A stretch of DNA of 64,000 nt from Stenocarpella maydis (lineage: Eukaryota > Ascomycota > Sordariomycetes > Diaporthales > Diaporthaceae): assembly GCA_002270565.1 (NCBI GenBank), contig NQMI01000110.1:93193-157192 (forward strand), written 5' to 3'. The number at the start of each line of letters is the position of its first letter. Position 1 is the first letter of the stretch. The notes under the pieces are model-generated. The model worked only from the letters and a program-made list of their open reading frames with translations, was not told the origin of the DNA and did not search any database. Position numbers and translations under genes: made by a program. This document shows, in pieces, positions 1-10,460 of the stretch.

Positions 1-822
1 GCTTCCAACCTGCAAGACAGTGGCGGTGGAGCAGTTCACCTCGTGGTCAGCGTGGATAATGAACAGTGCATCCAGGGCCTTTTCCAAGACGGGGTGAGGC
101 TGGTATTCGGTGCCTGAGAGATTGTCGAGCATGTAAAGGAAGTTGCCAGTGTAGGACAGGCCGTGGGCGGGCCGGTTGAAGGGCCGGCCCTGGCGCATCC
201 TGTATGAAGCAGCTGCGAGGGTTGGTGCCTTGCCGATGATCCTCAGGATTTGCTTGTCCAGAAGCTTCAGCGACTCGAGGTCCCCTGTCGCAGCGTTTGT
301 GAACAGCTTCTGGCCCGCCAACGAGGGGTTTGACTCGGGGGCGAAGGCTCCAAGGGTCGCAAATGCGGACGTCATCATGGCCATGGGATGCGAGTCGTAC
401 CGGAAGGACTTGAACATGTCCTCGATGTCCGTGTGAACGTAAGTGTGGTGCATGACCTCGTTCTGCCAGCCCCGGGCCTGGGAAGCCGTTGGCAGCTCCC
501 CGTAGAGCAGCAGGAATGCAGTCTCGAGGAAGTTGCTCTTGTCGACGAGCTGCTGGATGGGATAGCCCCGGTATCTGAGGATGCCGTCCAGGCCATTGAT
601 GTAGGTGATTTTGCTCTGGACGACAGCGGTGTTCATGTACGCCGGGTCGTAGACCCGGAGCCCCTGCTCGGTCTCATCTTCTGCCCTGTTGCCCCCCGAT
701 GGGGCCTTGATGTTCTTGAAGTCGGTTGCAAGTATGGAGTTGTTCTTGATGGGAACCTCGTACGTCTTTCCTGTGCGGTTGTCGACGACGGTCAGGGATG
801 GACGCCTGCTGATGGCGACCAT
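1..822 (-). CDS. Citrate synthase (partial, C-terminus beyond left edge)
   Basis: Condenses oxaloacetate and acetyl-CoA to citrate (TCA or glyoxylate/peroxisomal pool). The reverse frame is open from the window edge to an ATG at 822-820, giving the first 274 residues in one uninterrupted frame. Citrate synthase signatures are clear: an N-terminal beta-sheet region (LTVVDNRTGKTYEVPI), then GLDGILRYRGYPIQQLV, then NRPAHGLSYTGNFLYML and IIHADHEVNCST, which carry conserved active-site histidines. The catalytic Asp near the C-terminus lies outside the window. The start fits the family because the protein begins directly with the short pre-domain segment; there is no obvious mitochondrial presequence, so a cytosolic or peroxisomal form similar to bacterial-type enzymes is likely (inference). 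A 2-methylcitrate synthase cannot be fully excluded without the C-terminal half. Confidence 0.9.
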   Translation of the reverse strand, partial: MVAISRRPSLTVVDNRTGKTYEVPIKNNSILATDFKNIKAPSGGNRAEDETEQGLRVYDPAYMNTAVVQSKITYINGLDGILRYRGYPIQQLVDKSNFLETAFLLLYGELPTASQARGWQNEVMHHTYVHTDIEDMFKSFRYDSHPMAMMTSAFATLGAFAPESNPSLAGQKLFTNAATGDLESLKLLDKQILRIIGKAPTLAAASYRMRQGRPFNRPAHGLSYTGNFLYMLDNLSGTEYQPHPVLEKALDALFIIHADHEVNCSTATVLQVGS

Positions 823-1387
823 GGTGCTCGATATTGCCGGGGGACGAAGCGCAGGCAAGGAGGGGAATGCTGGGGCCGCTGGTCCCTCCACGTAGTGATG
901 GAGGAGGACAGGTGATGGGGGCTGCGACAGTAACAAGTGAGACATCAATGGACGGCAGGATATACGACGAGACAAGTGGCAGCTGGCATGTGAAAAGAAA
1001 AGGTCGCGAGTGTTGGATGCATGTTCCGGGACCCGTCAGCGCGGCCGAGAGTAGCCGCGTTTCCCGGACCTCGGCAGAAACTCGCTTGGGCCAGACCTTG
1101 ACCGCTGGGGCTCGACCACCAGAGGCTCCATTTCGACCCCCGAGTTCTCGAGCTCCGGCATTCTGTCCTTCCTGCTGACGCATTCTCACGACATCACGTG
1201 CAGCCAGCCCTGGGGCGTGGCAATGCCGACGGGCCAGCCGACAGGTGGGACACATCGCCCTTATTGGGGTCTGACCCTTCCGACGACCATGAGAGATGCC
1301 TACACTACTTGCAACGTGCTCTGGGATGAACAGCGGCCGAAAAGGGTGGTGAACATTATGGTACCTTGGTCAGCCTGGCCGTGATCC
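823..1387. other. Intergenic: citrate synthase 5' side / dioxygenase 3' side
   Basis: This stretch holds the upstream region of the minus-strand citrate synthase and the 3' flank of the next minus-strand gene. Open frames here lack codon bias and family signatures. No structured element was recognised. Confidence 0.5.
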
Positions 1388-2215
1388 TCAGTTGCCCCCG
1401 CGGAACTCGTCGCCGAGTGGTCCCTGTCTGGTCCATATGTTCATGCCCATCTTCTGCCCCGTGGTCACTGGCAATCCAGCGTGCAGTGTCCTCTCGTCGC
1501 CCATGCCATTCGGGAGTAGGTTCTCCCAGTACACCGCGTTGCCCTCGATCGGCCTGAAGGTCACTCCGTTCTCGTACGGCTCGTCGCAGTCCAGCGTGGC
1601 GCACCATCGAGAATCCCTCGGCGCGTCCAGGATCGGAAAGTTGGTCCCACCCCCGGTCGTGTCGTTGGATACGTGCACATATGCGAAGAAGCTTGACACG
1701 CGGTTCCCGCCCAGTTCTATAGCCGCATGTGCAGGGTTGGTAAACCAGTCAGTGTGGAAGTGGTACCGCTCTCCCGTGCCGTACTTGACCAGCTGCAAGG
1801 GCTCGACATGGCTGCGCCGGACATCGTAGCCTTGGAAGGCGAGTGCCCGATGCTCAATGCAGCGGACGACGTCGTCTGGTGCCACGGATGTGGACTGTGA
1901 CGTCCGCACCGAGTGCGCCCCATCGGCGCCCGTGACCCCGGAGCGCGAGAAGCTATCCTTGCTGCAGAGGAGTTATTCAGCAGTGAGCACGGGGATCCAG
2001 AAACGGGCAGGCGATGCTCACGTCACCTCCTGTAGATGCGCCCTCTCGCTTGGAGTGATGAAATTGTGAAGGTATGCAACCAACGGTGACTTGGACACCA
2101 GTGAGACGGCGTACGGAGGGTGCTCGCAGACGTATTCATCGGTCATGGGCTTCTGGGATGCGCTCGCCCTGCCGAGGATGGCAGCTGCAACGATGAGAGA
2201 TGCCACTAGTTTCAT
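1388..2215 (-). CDS. Prolyl 4-hydroxylase-like 2OG-Fe(II) dioxygenase, secretory
   Basis: Two exons, 2215-2022 and 1961-1388, joined by a 60-nt intron (GTGAGC donor, CAG acceptor), give 255 residues. The start chosen begins a clean signal peptide (MKLVASLIVAAAILGRASA); an in-frame ATG six codons upstream (2233) is also possible. The body matches the P4H alpha-subunit fold: ITPSERAHL near the N-terminus, SVRTSQS, then the HxD iron ligands (H134, D136 in HFHTDW), the distal His (H225 in LHAGLPV) and the 2-oxoglutarate-binding Lys (K235 in GQKMGMNIW). It should therefore hydroxylate a proline or related residue on a protein or small molecule in the ER lumen or outside the cell; the substrate is unknown. 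It is divergent from the PDI-like gene that starts about 500 nt away, and animal P4Hs partner with PDI, so a functional link is conceivable but unproven. Confidence 0.85.
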
Positions 2216-2713
2216 GCTGGTGTCTTTGATCACAAGGAGGCCAAATATAAGCAGGCAGTAGGCCGATGTTGGGTGTCGTTGTCACTCCTCGCGTGGCCGG
2301 AGCGGCTCCTCGTTGCCTTTTGAGATTGAACCCACCGGGTTGAGGAGCTTCGAGTGTGCACATGCAAGTCTCCGAGGCACGTCTGTGGGGATTTATGGAT
2401 GAAACATTGTTGGCCCCCTTGGGCTGGCCCCGGGTTGCGCCTGGAGTCTCATCGTCGCCCGGGCGCTTCCCAAGTCAGCCCATCAGGGGTCGGATCCGTC
2501 TGATCAACAACTGGCGCGACCCCGGATGCTGCAACCTCGTCCACTCAGTCTTCTGTCCGACGACCACAAGCCCACCCACACCCTTGCAACCCCGCGCTTC
2601 ACCTCGTAGAAAAGAAGCTTCAAGTTCTTTGCCACGTACGCTCCTGTCTTTTTTGTAGTCGTGATTCCAGCAAGGCGACTTCTACCGCCAGACAGTGCAC
2701 CTAGTTCGTCGCA
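2216..2713. promoter_or_regulatory. Divergent intergenic region between dioxygenase and PDI-like gene
   Basis: About 500 nt separate the two divergent start codons, so this must contain both promoters. No clear TATA box or operator was recognised; C/T-rich stretches at 2570-2690 lie just upstream of the PDI-like start, as is usual for fungal promoters. Confidence 0.5.
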
Positions 2714-4084
2714 ATGAAAGTCACCACGACATGCTCAATCATCAGTCTCCTAGCCCAATCCGCCCTGGCGAAATGGCCAACAGTCGATGAAAACACTTTT
2801 CGTGATGCGATCGGCACTAATGAGCAGACATTGGTAGCATGTGAGTCGAACCAGCGGAATAAATATCACCGCGGGCAAATCTAACAGGGGTCTGTCGACA
2901 GATATTCTCGTAAGCACTTGAGCCTGCCCTGGCCAAGATTGGTAGATGTGTTAACTTACTGGATATTCATACAAAGACAGCTGAGTAGGTGATATACTTC
3001 AGTGGGCTTTATGAGGCAGGCAGAAGGCTTACAATCAACAGTGAAGGCTATGCGGATCTTGAAGGGGACTGGCTGTCGGTGCAGGGCTCGGTAGAGGAGA
3101 ACAGGGTACTTGCCGTAGACTGCTCCAACCACCCGAAGCTATGCCGCGACTTCGACGTCGTCTCCTTCCCTACCATCAGGCTTCACCGGAAAGACGGTAC
3201 ATTTGATCGATATCGAGGGCCACGGAGAGCAAGAGAGTACGCCTGGAGACATTCTGAATAGCTTCAGTTCCCCTGAGACTAACCAACGGCGCCAGGATCC
3301 ACGCTTACCTCGACCGTATGAGGAGACCGCAGTTATCAGTGGTGGACGAGAGCAACATCACCTCCTTTGCAAGCACAGATGACTTGGTCTTCATCGCTCA
3401 GCTCTTGGATCAGGACAGTGCACTCCAAAGCCTCTATGTGGATGTTGCGGACCAGTACCGCGACCGGTACTCATTTGCAGTTGGGCCAGCGGCGTCCCAA
3501 AGCTCGTCTCTGCAATGCATCAACAGTTTGAATCAGGAACAGTTTTCTACCACACAACTTTCGAGCCCGACAGCGATCGAGGCCTTCGTCAAGCAGTGTG
3601 CGCGCCCCTTGGTACCGGAGCTGACTAGACGCAATGAACCCGAATACATGCGGGTAAGTTTGTGATTAGACTTCTTACGCCATGGGATCATGGGTCGCAA
3701 ATCAGAGTCTAACCATCATGTTACCTCACTTAGATGGGCAAAAGCATCGTGCACTATTTCGTATCCAACGAAGAGGAAAGAGAAGCCTATGTGGCTGATA
3801 TCAGGCCACTCGCCAAGAAATTCAAGGAATATCTCATTTTCGCAACCACGGATGTCAATCAATACCCCGAGATGCCCGCCGTCATGGGCCATCAAATCGC
3901 ATCGGCAAAGGTGTTATCAGTCTCGAGCCCTAGCACCGGCGCTGTCTACCCATACAGAGGTAGCAAGGACCTGACGTCTGCTGTGGTGGAGGCCTTCTTG
4001 AACGATATCAGCGCGGGTAAGGTTAAGCCGTGGGATGGGATGGCTATGACTGAAGATGAGGATATCAAACACGAGGAGCTATGA
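2714..4084 (+). CDS. PDI-like ER thioredoxin-fold protein lacking the CxxC motif
   Basis: Five exons are inferred: 2714-2840, 2902-2909, 2989-3236, 3296-3653 and 3734-4084 (363 residues). Introns have good donors (GTGAGT, GTAAGC, GTACGC, GTAAGT), branch sites such as TCTAAC, GACTAAC and TCTAACC, and AG acceptors. A signal peptide (MKVTTTCSIISLLAQSALA) opens the protein and it ends in HEEL, an HDEL-like ER-retention signal. The order resembles PDI: a thioredoxin a-domain with VLAVDCSNHPKLCRDFDVV, the cis-Pro in SFPTIRL and the downstream YRGPRRAREIHAYL, followed by b-type domains (VADQYRDRYSFAVG; VNQYPEMPAVMG). At the active-site position, where PDI has a WCGHC-type motif, this protein reads VIYFSGLYEAGRR, so it cannot be a normal oxidoreductase. 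It is more likely a chaperone-like pseudo-enzyme (inference). The exon 2 micro-exon is the weak point of the model. Confidence 0.75.
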
Positions 4085-4952
4085 GGAGAATCAGGCGGTG
4101 CTCCTCGAAGCCAACACAAAGTTACATGTAACAACTTCAGCTTGATATAATCTGAATGTGGGACAATTGGCGTTGCGTTTGCATTTGGCAGTGGGGATCA
4201 TGCGGCCCGAGTACCCATCGTGATCATTTGACGTGGAGTCGGTGATTTGCGCTTACCTTTCTCCTACCTTCGGTGAGATACTTTCTTACCTCCCTTGAGA
4301 GGCCTATAATGCGTATCTGTTCTCGGAGGACTACTTGCCCCTGAGCAACATCCTACGCGGATACCTGCAACACCTTGAGACCGGGAAGTCGCATTCCAGC
4401 ACTCCCCAACAGATCAGGACGCCAGAGTCGCATATTCACTGCCAGAAGGGCATAATTCATCACAAGAGGACAATTCAAGGGCTCAATATCGTTTTATAGC
4501 TCACCATGTTGCACACATAAAAGCAGAGGGTACACCACACGTCTACCCACTCATCTTTGATGCCTTATCAAAATATCACCTAAGCCTCCAAGTATCATTA
4601 CCTATGAACTAACAAATACTAGAGGTATTATATATAGGTATTAGTTTGTCGAGACCCACGGTCATATGGATTGAAACTGGTGCTTAAAGCACAATGGTGT
4701 TCGATCCTCTCATCAGTCAAGACCGAAGGTTTGGTTCTTCAAAACAGCTTGACTTTAGGTACCTCCGATCGGGACAAACCTGGACTTAATGGCTGTGAAG
4801 TTGTTGAAATGGCAATATTGATTAGAAATCCGAGAGAGGTGAGTATAGAACCTCTTCGCAATATTATTACAACCTTCTAGGTGGAACCCCATCATGTGTG
4901 GCACCGAAGTAATTACTCGTCTGGAGCCAAAAGGCCCCAATGGAGAGAGATA
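4085..4952. other. Convergent intergenic region
   Basis: This lies between the 3' ends of the PDI-like gene (plus) and the Arg/Ser-rich gene (minus). The middle part (about 4560-4660) is AT-rich. No supported gene or element was seen. Confidence 0.5.
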
Positions 4953-5672
4953 TCACCGGACCTTGTTAACAAGACTATCCAAAACCAGACCGCCAATCGA
5001 AGCCCCAATCAGAGACCCCTTGCCTCTGTCCCTAGGGTCCTTGCCCCTGGCCTTGCTTGCGGCAGCGTCAATAGCGGCAGCCCCCAGGGCAGCAGTGGCA
5101 ACCCTCTTCCAAGCGTCAGTCTCCCGATCCTTGCGACCCTTTTGTTTGACAGCTTCCATGGCACCGGCAGCCAGTGCAGCTTTTCCAAGGTTGGCCGCGG
5201 CCGATCGCCGCCTTCCGTGGTCGCCTACGCCGGGTCGTCGGCTTTCACGACGGCTGCCCCGATGCTCCTCTCGTCTGTCCTCGCTTCGGCTGCGGGCCTC
5301 GCCTGACCTGTCCGAAGCGTGCCTCCTCCTGCCCCTAGGCTCCTTGGGAGCCGACATGTCGCTGTCTCCGTATCTGCCCGGGCTGTTTGTCTTTGTCGCC
5401 TTTGCTGAGTTCCCAGGGCTGCGGCGTTCCTCGCTGCGGACGCGGTGGAGGCCCGACGGCGGCTCGTAGTACCGGTACTCGTGGCGTCGCCTGCCCTCAC
5501 GGCTCGACTCCCGGTGCTTCAGAGAAGGGCGAGGAATCCTGTCCCTATCATGAACATAGTCGACAAGATCAGGGCCACGGCTGTGGCCGCTCGAACTTTC
5601 CCTGTCACGGCGACGGCTTGAGGAGCTGGAGCTGGAGCCCGCAGTTGCTGCCGTAGAGTCCGCGTTTCTCAT
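4953..5672 (-). CDS. Arg/Ser-rich hypothetical protein with C-terminal glycine-zipper-like segment
   Basis: A single-exon frame encodes 239 residues. The N-terminal two thirds are low-complexity and highly charged (poly-Ser run at residues 13-19, many RRR, RD, SR and RS dipeptides), typical of disordered fungal proteins. The last ~80 residues alternate small and hydrophobic residues (NLGKAALAAGAMEAV, ATAALGAAAIDAAA, KGSLIGASIGGLVLDSLV), like the glycine-zipper segments in fungal DUF3824-type proteins; that relation is tentative. No enzyme motif is visible and no function is assigned. Palindrome ACCTAGGT lies just upstream at 5681. Confidence 0.6.
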   Translation of the reverse strand: MRNADSTAATAGSSSSSSSRRRDRESSSGHSRGPDLVDYVHDRDRIPRPSLKHRESSREGRRRHEYRYYEPPSGLHRVRSEERRSPGNSAKATKTNSPGRYGDSDMSAPKEPRGRRRHASDRSGEARSRSEDRREEHRGSRRESRRPGVGDHGRRRSAAANLGKAALAAGAMEAVKQKGRKDRETDAWKRVATAALGAAAIDAAASKARGKDPRDRGKGSLIGASIGGLVLDSLVNKVR

Positions 5673-7459
5673 AGTTGGATACCTAGGTAGGTACTAGGGA
5701 GAGTGAGGTTACTGGACATGGGCATAGGGAGGACTTGTGTTGGAGGACTGTGGCACCAGGAATGAGGCCCTCCAGGTTGAGGAGCCCTGCTGGTTATGAT
5801 ATAGTCGTAGCTGGCGCCGGCGAAGCCATACCACCTCACCAGTCAGTCACCATGCAATACGACGCTCCCGTATCTCGACTTTGCTTTACGGTCTTTGGGC
5901 ATAAATTGGGTTCGAAAAGTCTCCTTGGGATTGACGATGGGCGTGCCAACCGGCCCAGTTTCAGGGCTCAACTCCAACTTTTCGACCGCATGTGGGTGAC
6001 TGTGGCCCAGGAATTTGAGGGCACTAGCGACCTGTCAGCCGGGATACCATGCGCATGCAGTCAAACCCGTCGTCAAACACGGGGCCTCCACGGCAGAACC
6101 ACCGATCTAGGATCCACTGAGCAGTAAAACTCTATCCTAATAATCTTTCGTTAGTGGTTCCATCGAATCGCCCCTTGCGCTGAGTACTGGACCCTGAACG
6201 CCCATATCAAGACTAGCCGGTCAAGATTGAGTTTTGCATTTCCAAGTTCGTCTGCACACCTGACCCACGCCCACAGCCGCAGGCCAACAACGTCTCATGT
6301 CCGGTGACGTAAGTCAAGTTGCACCGAGAATCGAGGTCAATAACAGAGGTTTTATTTCTGTTATCTCTCCTGGGTAGACTTCGGCTATCCGGAACTCTGA
6401 GAGCGCGTCACTACACCCTCATGTGAAAACTATGATTGAGACTCCCAGAGTCAACACCTGCAGTCGGCATCAATGCCGATGCAGCACGACTAGAATCTCG
6501 CGGGAAGCCGACTGCAATCAACCTAGTCAGATGTTTCTCCTGATTTGGATGAGTCCTGGATGCTGTGCTGGCAACGTCCATGCTCAAGTATCCTATCTCC
6601 CGGGATGGACGTGGCATGCGGAACGTCCATGCCATGGCCCCCATCTATCCGCGACGTTAGAAACGGATAGTACTCAGGGTGTCGATATGTCTAACTCCTC
6701 AGCGGTTCGACGAATCGTAGCCACAGACTCCGTACCAGTCGGCGTCTCAAGCGACACACCTGCACGCCGGCAGGGGCGGATGGTGTGCCCGGATGGGCTG
6801 GTTTCGAACCATAAGGGCATTGATGCTTAATATGCATACACACCAGAGCTTTTGATTACTTGTGTCATGGATTTAGTAGTGCATGACATGTCCGAGTACA
6901 AAGTGTTTTCATAAACGGTGTGGTCCGAGCCTTCTAACCTTGACAAGTTGCCATCACACATGCGCGATGCATGCTCGCGATGGTGGGTCTAGAAGGATAA
7001 CATGGCACCTGCCTACACACGAGTCGGTACTCTAATGGAAACTCCGTGCTATGGTGGTCCTAGACTTGAAACGGGCTTTGAAATTTGCAACGTTGGGGGC
7101 TTAAGAGCTTGTGCTTCACACGTGCTTTGATATATGCCACCCTTTGCGGTCAGTTGTGAATGTACTCTAGCGATCTTGACATCGTGTAAAACACAAGTAA
7201 GGTCAGAATCTTTTATGCTGATGAAACGGAGAGCAGCGGCCATTGTATATGTATTAAAAATCAGATGCTGAACCGGGAATATGTCTCCGATTGGCGGGTA
7301 CACGCCGCCATAACGTCGATACTAGTCTTTCGGTACTGCCCCTGTACTTACCACCGACTGACGGAACTATTGCGGCTCTCCTATGTGACATGAGTGTCCT
7401 TCAACCTCATAATTTGGCCTCTACTCGCCTTCTCACTGGCTAGATAGTCTCCTTGCATC
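5673..7459. other. Gene-poor region upstream of the transcription-factor relic
   Basis: The first few hundred bases should hold the promoter of the minus-strand Arg/Ser-rich gene. The rest has only short frames with random-looking composition. I could not find an N-terminal Zn2Cys6 motif for the relic that begins near 7460, although one may be hidden by decay. Confidence 0.45.
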
Positions 7460-8454
7460 ATGTATACTGAGTATGCTCTCGACGTCTCACATCCACACTT
7501 AGCACGGACATTACTCACAAAAGCCTCTGAGCTATGCCATGACCTGGGCTATCACCACATCGAATACAAATCGAAGTGCCCAAAGAGATTTAGCTCATTA
7601 AAATTATCTCTTTTGGCTCTTGTACGTCATGGCCAAGGCCTTTGTCACTTCGCCTTGCCTGAGATACCTTCACCAGAACTCGCAACTGGCGATCAACCAT
7701 CAGAGAAGACATGTATATCTATCATTGTTCTTAGTGCGAAAATCGCGCGTTGCCAGGATAGTTGCCTATACACGAACTTCTGTACAGCTCGGCTACCAGA
7801 TCACGTACGACGCTCGCACGTCTGGTGCACATCTTAGGGGTTCAACTCAGGCAGGTCTATGAAGAAATCAGGGCCAAGGTAGAAAAGGTAAAATCGGATA
7901 CGTGAGACAAACTATCAGGAGTAGTTTCTTATCTGTTCATTTGATATTACTCGAATACCGCTCCTCACCTTGGTCTATCGAGCTGCCCCCGCGCCTGGCA
8001 ACGTCTTCGATTTTCAACGGTCAGTGGGTAGAGAACGTCCAGGCCACCACGGGCACACTTGAAGGCTTTTTGGAGCTGGTACAAGACGATAATGGACATG
8101 TCCCGGTCAGTTTCCATGAGTGAGTTAGCTCCATCCAGACCTTGTAGCCTCGACGTCTACTGCTATTTTTAGATTATCCCGGCGCCGACAAGTACGGTGT
8201 TCTGTTATACTCTCCGACACCCGTTCGTTGTCATTTTCTACCACATTATTGAGAACATAAATAACGTCGACTTGGCCTGTCTTTGATACTTCAACGCTCT
8301 GCTTATGATGGCTGCGCCCGGCTCTCCCGACGCCTCTACGACGTGGCATTGCAGTACTTTGAGTTCCGAGAAGGGGTCTATGGGGCCAGCGCAGAGATGG
8401 ACTCATGTCTATCAATGACCGATATATCTGTGTTCAGTTTGGCAAATGGATAAC
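7460..8454 (+). pseudogene. Relic of a fungal-specific (Zn2Cys6-family) transcription factor, middle-homology region
   Basis: Pieces of the fungal_TF_MHR (middle homology) domain occur in the right order but in shifting plus frames. First comes ARTLLTKASELCHDLGYH (from ~7502), matching the usual ASxLCxxLGYHR signature. Then LFWLLYVMAKAF (~7609), equivalent to LFWxxYxxDK. Then IVLSAKIARCQDS followed by DHVRRSHV (~7725-7820), then YEEIRAKVEKV, a segment resembling RTFxxxCIEAARATLE (~8015-8090), then HPFVVIFYHIIENINNVDLA (~8210), and finally RLYDVALQYFEFREGVYG (~8331-8390), ending at TAA 8452-8454. At least four frame changes and internal stops separate them, so no intact protein is made. The DNA-binding N-terminus was not found. 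Introns could explain one or two frame changes but not all. Confidence 0.65.
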
Positions 8455-9600
8455 AACGGATTGATGATCCGGGATAGTCTCGGTTTTGCTGCTTCAGACA
8501 GCGTTGAAGAATAGACAGGAAAGCATCCCTCTGGTGGTATCTTGCAGCCAGATGGTTTGCCCTTGTGGTAATGAATGAATCCCCATGTAAACGGATGATA
8601 TCCTACATGTACATCGTGGGCACAAAACTGGGTAGATAATCACAAGACAACAGTTAATAGAAACCTCCACCACTCTCACGACATCCATAGACTCTTATAA
8701 CACCTACCTAGGTATGGTATGGATGTGGCGATGACGCACTCCTCGTCTTGGCGGCACATATATCTGATTTTGTGGGGGTGGATTTATTGCCTCTAACTCC
8801 TGTGCCAAACCTGAAATATGGCGTGGCGTGGAAGGTAGGCATGTGCCTTGATGAAGGGGTCTCAAGCGCAATGGTCCTGGTGGGGAAACCGATGCTCCAG
8901 AGGAAAGGCAGTGCGACGCTGTCGGGTGTGATGTTATGTATGCTGTATCCTCCAGAGGCAGGACACCATTCGTCAAAACACCTCGCCCCGGCCGTGCCGG
9001 CTTGCCCACCGCCGTTCGCTTGCCACGCAAGCCCTACGACGATCGACACCACCGAAACAAGTCGGAAACTGCCCCCGCTCGAATCCTCCGCCTGTCTGCT
9101 GGAGCCCGCGCCTGAGTGGAATGTGCACCCGGACTCCCCTGGCCAGGCGGCAGGCCGCGCTCGCGTATCAACGCACGCGAAAAATGCGATTTGCCGCCGC
9201 CAGGGGAGCCACGCCAGGCTTGGCCAGATGCTGGCCCCCGAGGCCGCACGCAGCCCAGGCTTCCGGAACCCTCGAGGCGAATGTGGTGGCAACCTGCGGC
9301 GAGGCTTCCGCATCGAAAACCCCCTCAGCTCCCGAGGGAAGACCCTGGCAAGGCAAGACAGCGCATTCATGCATGCGTGGCCGTGTAAACGCCACGGCGA
9401 AACTGCGATGTCAGCTGTGCTGCTCATCCCCGGGCGCTGCAGAGCGGCATTTTCATCCGCCGACATTTCCTTGTTCGACTTCTTCTCCGAGAGGTGGGCG
9501 AACCATCAGCGCAGCCTCGTCCTCCTCCGACTCTTGTCCCACCGCTTTCGAGTCCAATCCTCTCCCCACAGAGCAGACGTGGTCGATGATCTGAGCCAAG
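8455..9600. other. Non-coding region upstream of the small basic protein
   Basis: A long plus-strand open frame (8748-10268) and several minus-strand frames cross here, but their codon use is unbiased and their peptides look like chance products of GC-rich DNA. Palindrome ACCTAGGT occurs at 8706-8713. It probably includes the promoter of the gene at 9601. Confidence 0.5.
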
Positions 9601-9858
9601 ATGGGCTGGTTCCGGAGAATGAGGAACAAGTTCAGGAACAGGAGCTCCAAGAAGAGCACGCGGCCGGTGAGGTCCGCGGGCCACGGGAGCCCCTTCCACG
9701 ACGTCCCGCGGGTGTCGGGGGCGTCGTCGCCGCCGAGGACGCCACCCAAGCAGGCGCTGTTCGAGGAAGACACCATCTCGCTCTTCCGCCCGTCCATGAT
9801 GTCCGACCGCTCGGGCCCGAATCCGCACTTGATCTTCAACAGGACGCGGGGATACTAG
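9601..9858 (+). CDS. Small basic hypothetical protein (85 aa)
   Basis: The frame begins MGWFRRMRNKFRNRSSKKS and ends HLIFNRTRGY. Nearly every third codon position is G or C, in sharp contrast to the overlapping frames, which is good evidence that this short frame is translated. An in-frame TGA lies two codons upstream of the ATG, fixing the start unless there is an upstream exon. The N-terminus is strongly basic and amphipathic (MGWFRRMRNKFRNR); the C-terminal half contains FEEDTISLFRPSMMSDRSG. There is no signal peptide and no recognised domain. The initial Met-Gly makes N-myristoylation formally possible, but Trp at position 3 is not a classical context. Function unknown. Confidence 0.6.
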   Translation: MGWFRRMRNKFRNRSSKKSTRPVRSAGHGSPFHDVPRVSGASSPPRTPPKQALFEEDTISLFRPSMMSDRSGPNPHLIFNRTRGY

Positions 9859-10460
9859 ACGATGTGGCCTGTCCGGGTCTGCCGGGCCAGCCATTCCAAC
9901 ACGGCGTACGATCTGGGAGGCGGTGCGATCGAGGCTTTCGACTCAGGTCCATCGAGTACCTGTGTATGGTTCCAATTTCCATGGGCGAGGACGCCTTCAC
10001 GAAGATCGATTTTGCGTCGACCCCAGGGTGGCGGCTCCATCTACAGCTTGACGCTGTCTCCTCTCGGCGGCGAGTATCTCAAGCTTCATTTGAGCATAGG
10101 TTCGGAGTTTCTTTTTGGCGGCGGCGGCGTCGACGTCTTGGAAGGCACCGTCTCACTGGTCTTGGGCGAAGGCATGAATGGACTGGACTAGGAAATGCAC
10201 TCAGCTGGGTGGGGAAGCAGATGTGCAAATACAACAGGTCTAGGTCCGGGGACCCGGGGATACATTGAGGTCTAGCTTCTATGGTCTATGTCTTGTCCGT
10301 CCATCTGGTTAACGCCGGCCATAACACGCGATCCTTCAGAGTGTCACCGCTGTCGACCCGAATGGGAGTCATCAGGGCTGCTCATCGGCCACTGCTTTCA
10401 CAAAAGTACAAAGTTTTCTCATCATATCAGTTGCTCATTGACCTGTCGTGGGAAGACCCT
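9859..10460. other. Convergent intergenic region
   Basis: 3' flanks of the small basic gene (plus) and the peroxiredoxin gene (minus). The plus frame at 9862-10191 has no codon bias and is judged non-coding. Part of this region could belong to a 3' exon of the peroxiredoxin gene (see its entry). Confidence 0.45.

Noticed and set aside
674..1255. 193-codon minus frame overlapping the citrate synthase start
   Set aside because: Out of frame with citrate synthase and without a recognisable domain.
6790..6815. Possible tRNA T-arm (GGTTTCGAACC)
   Set aside because: A T-arm-like string only; no matching acceptor stem, D-arm or anticodon arm could be folded by eye.
8708..9894. Minus-strand open frames of 156-252 codons
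   Set aside because: Arg/Pro/His-rich shadow peptides without family signals; opposite to the small basic gene.
8748..10268. 506-codon plus-strand open frame
   Set aside because: No codon bias, peptide of random GC-rich character; it overlaps the 9601-9858 frame, which has much stronger third-position bias.
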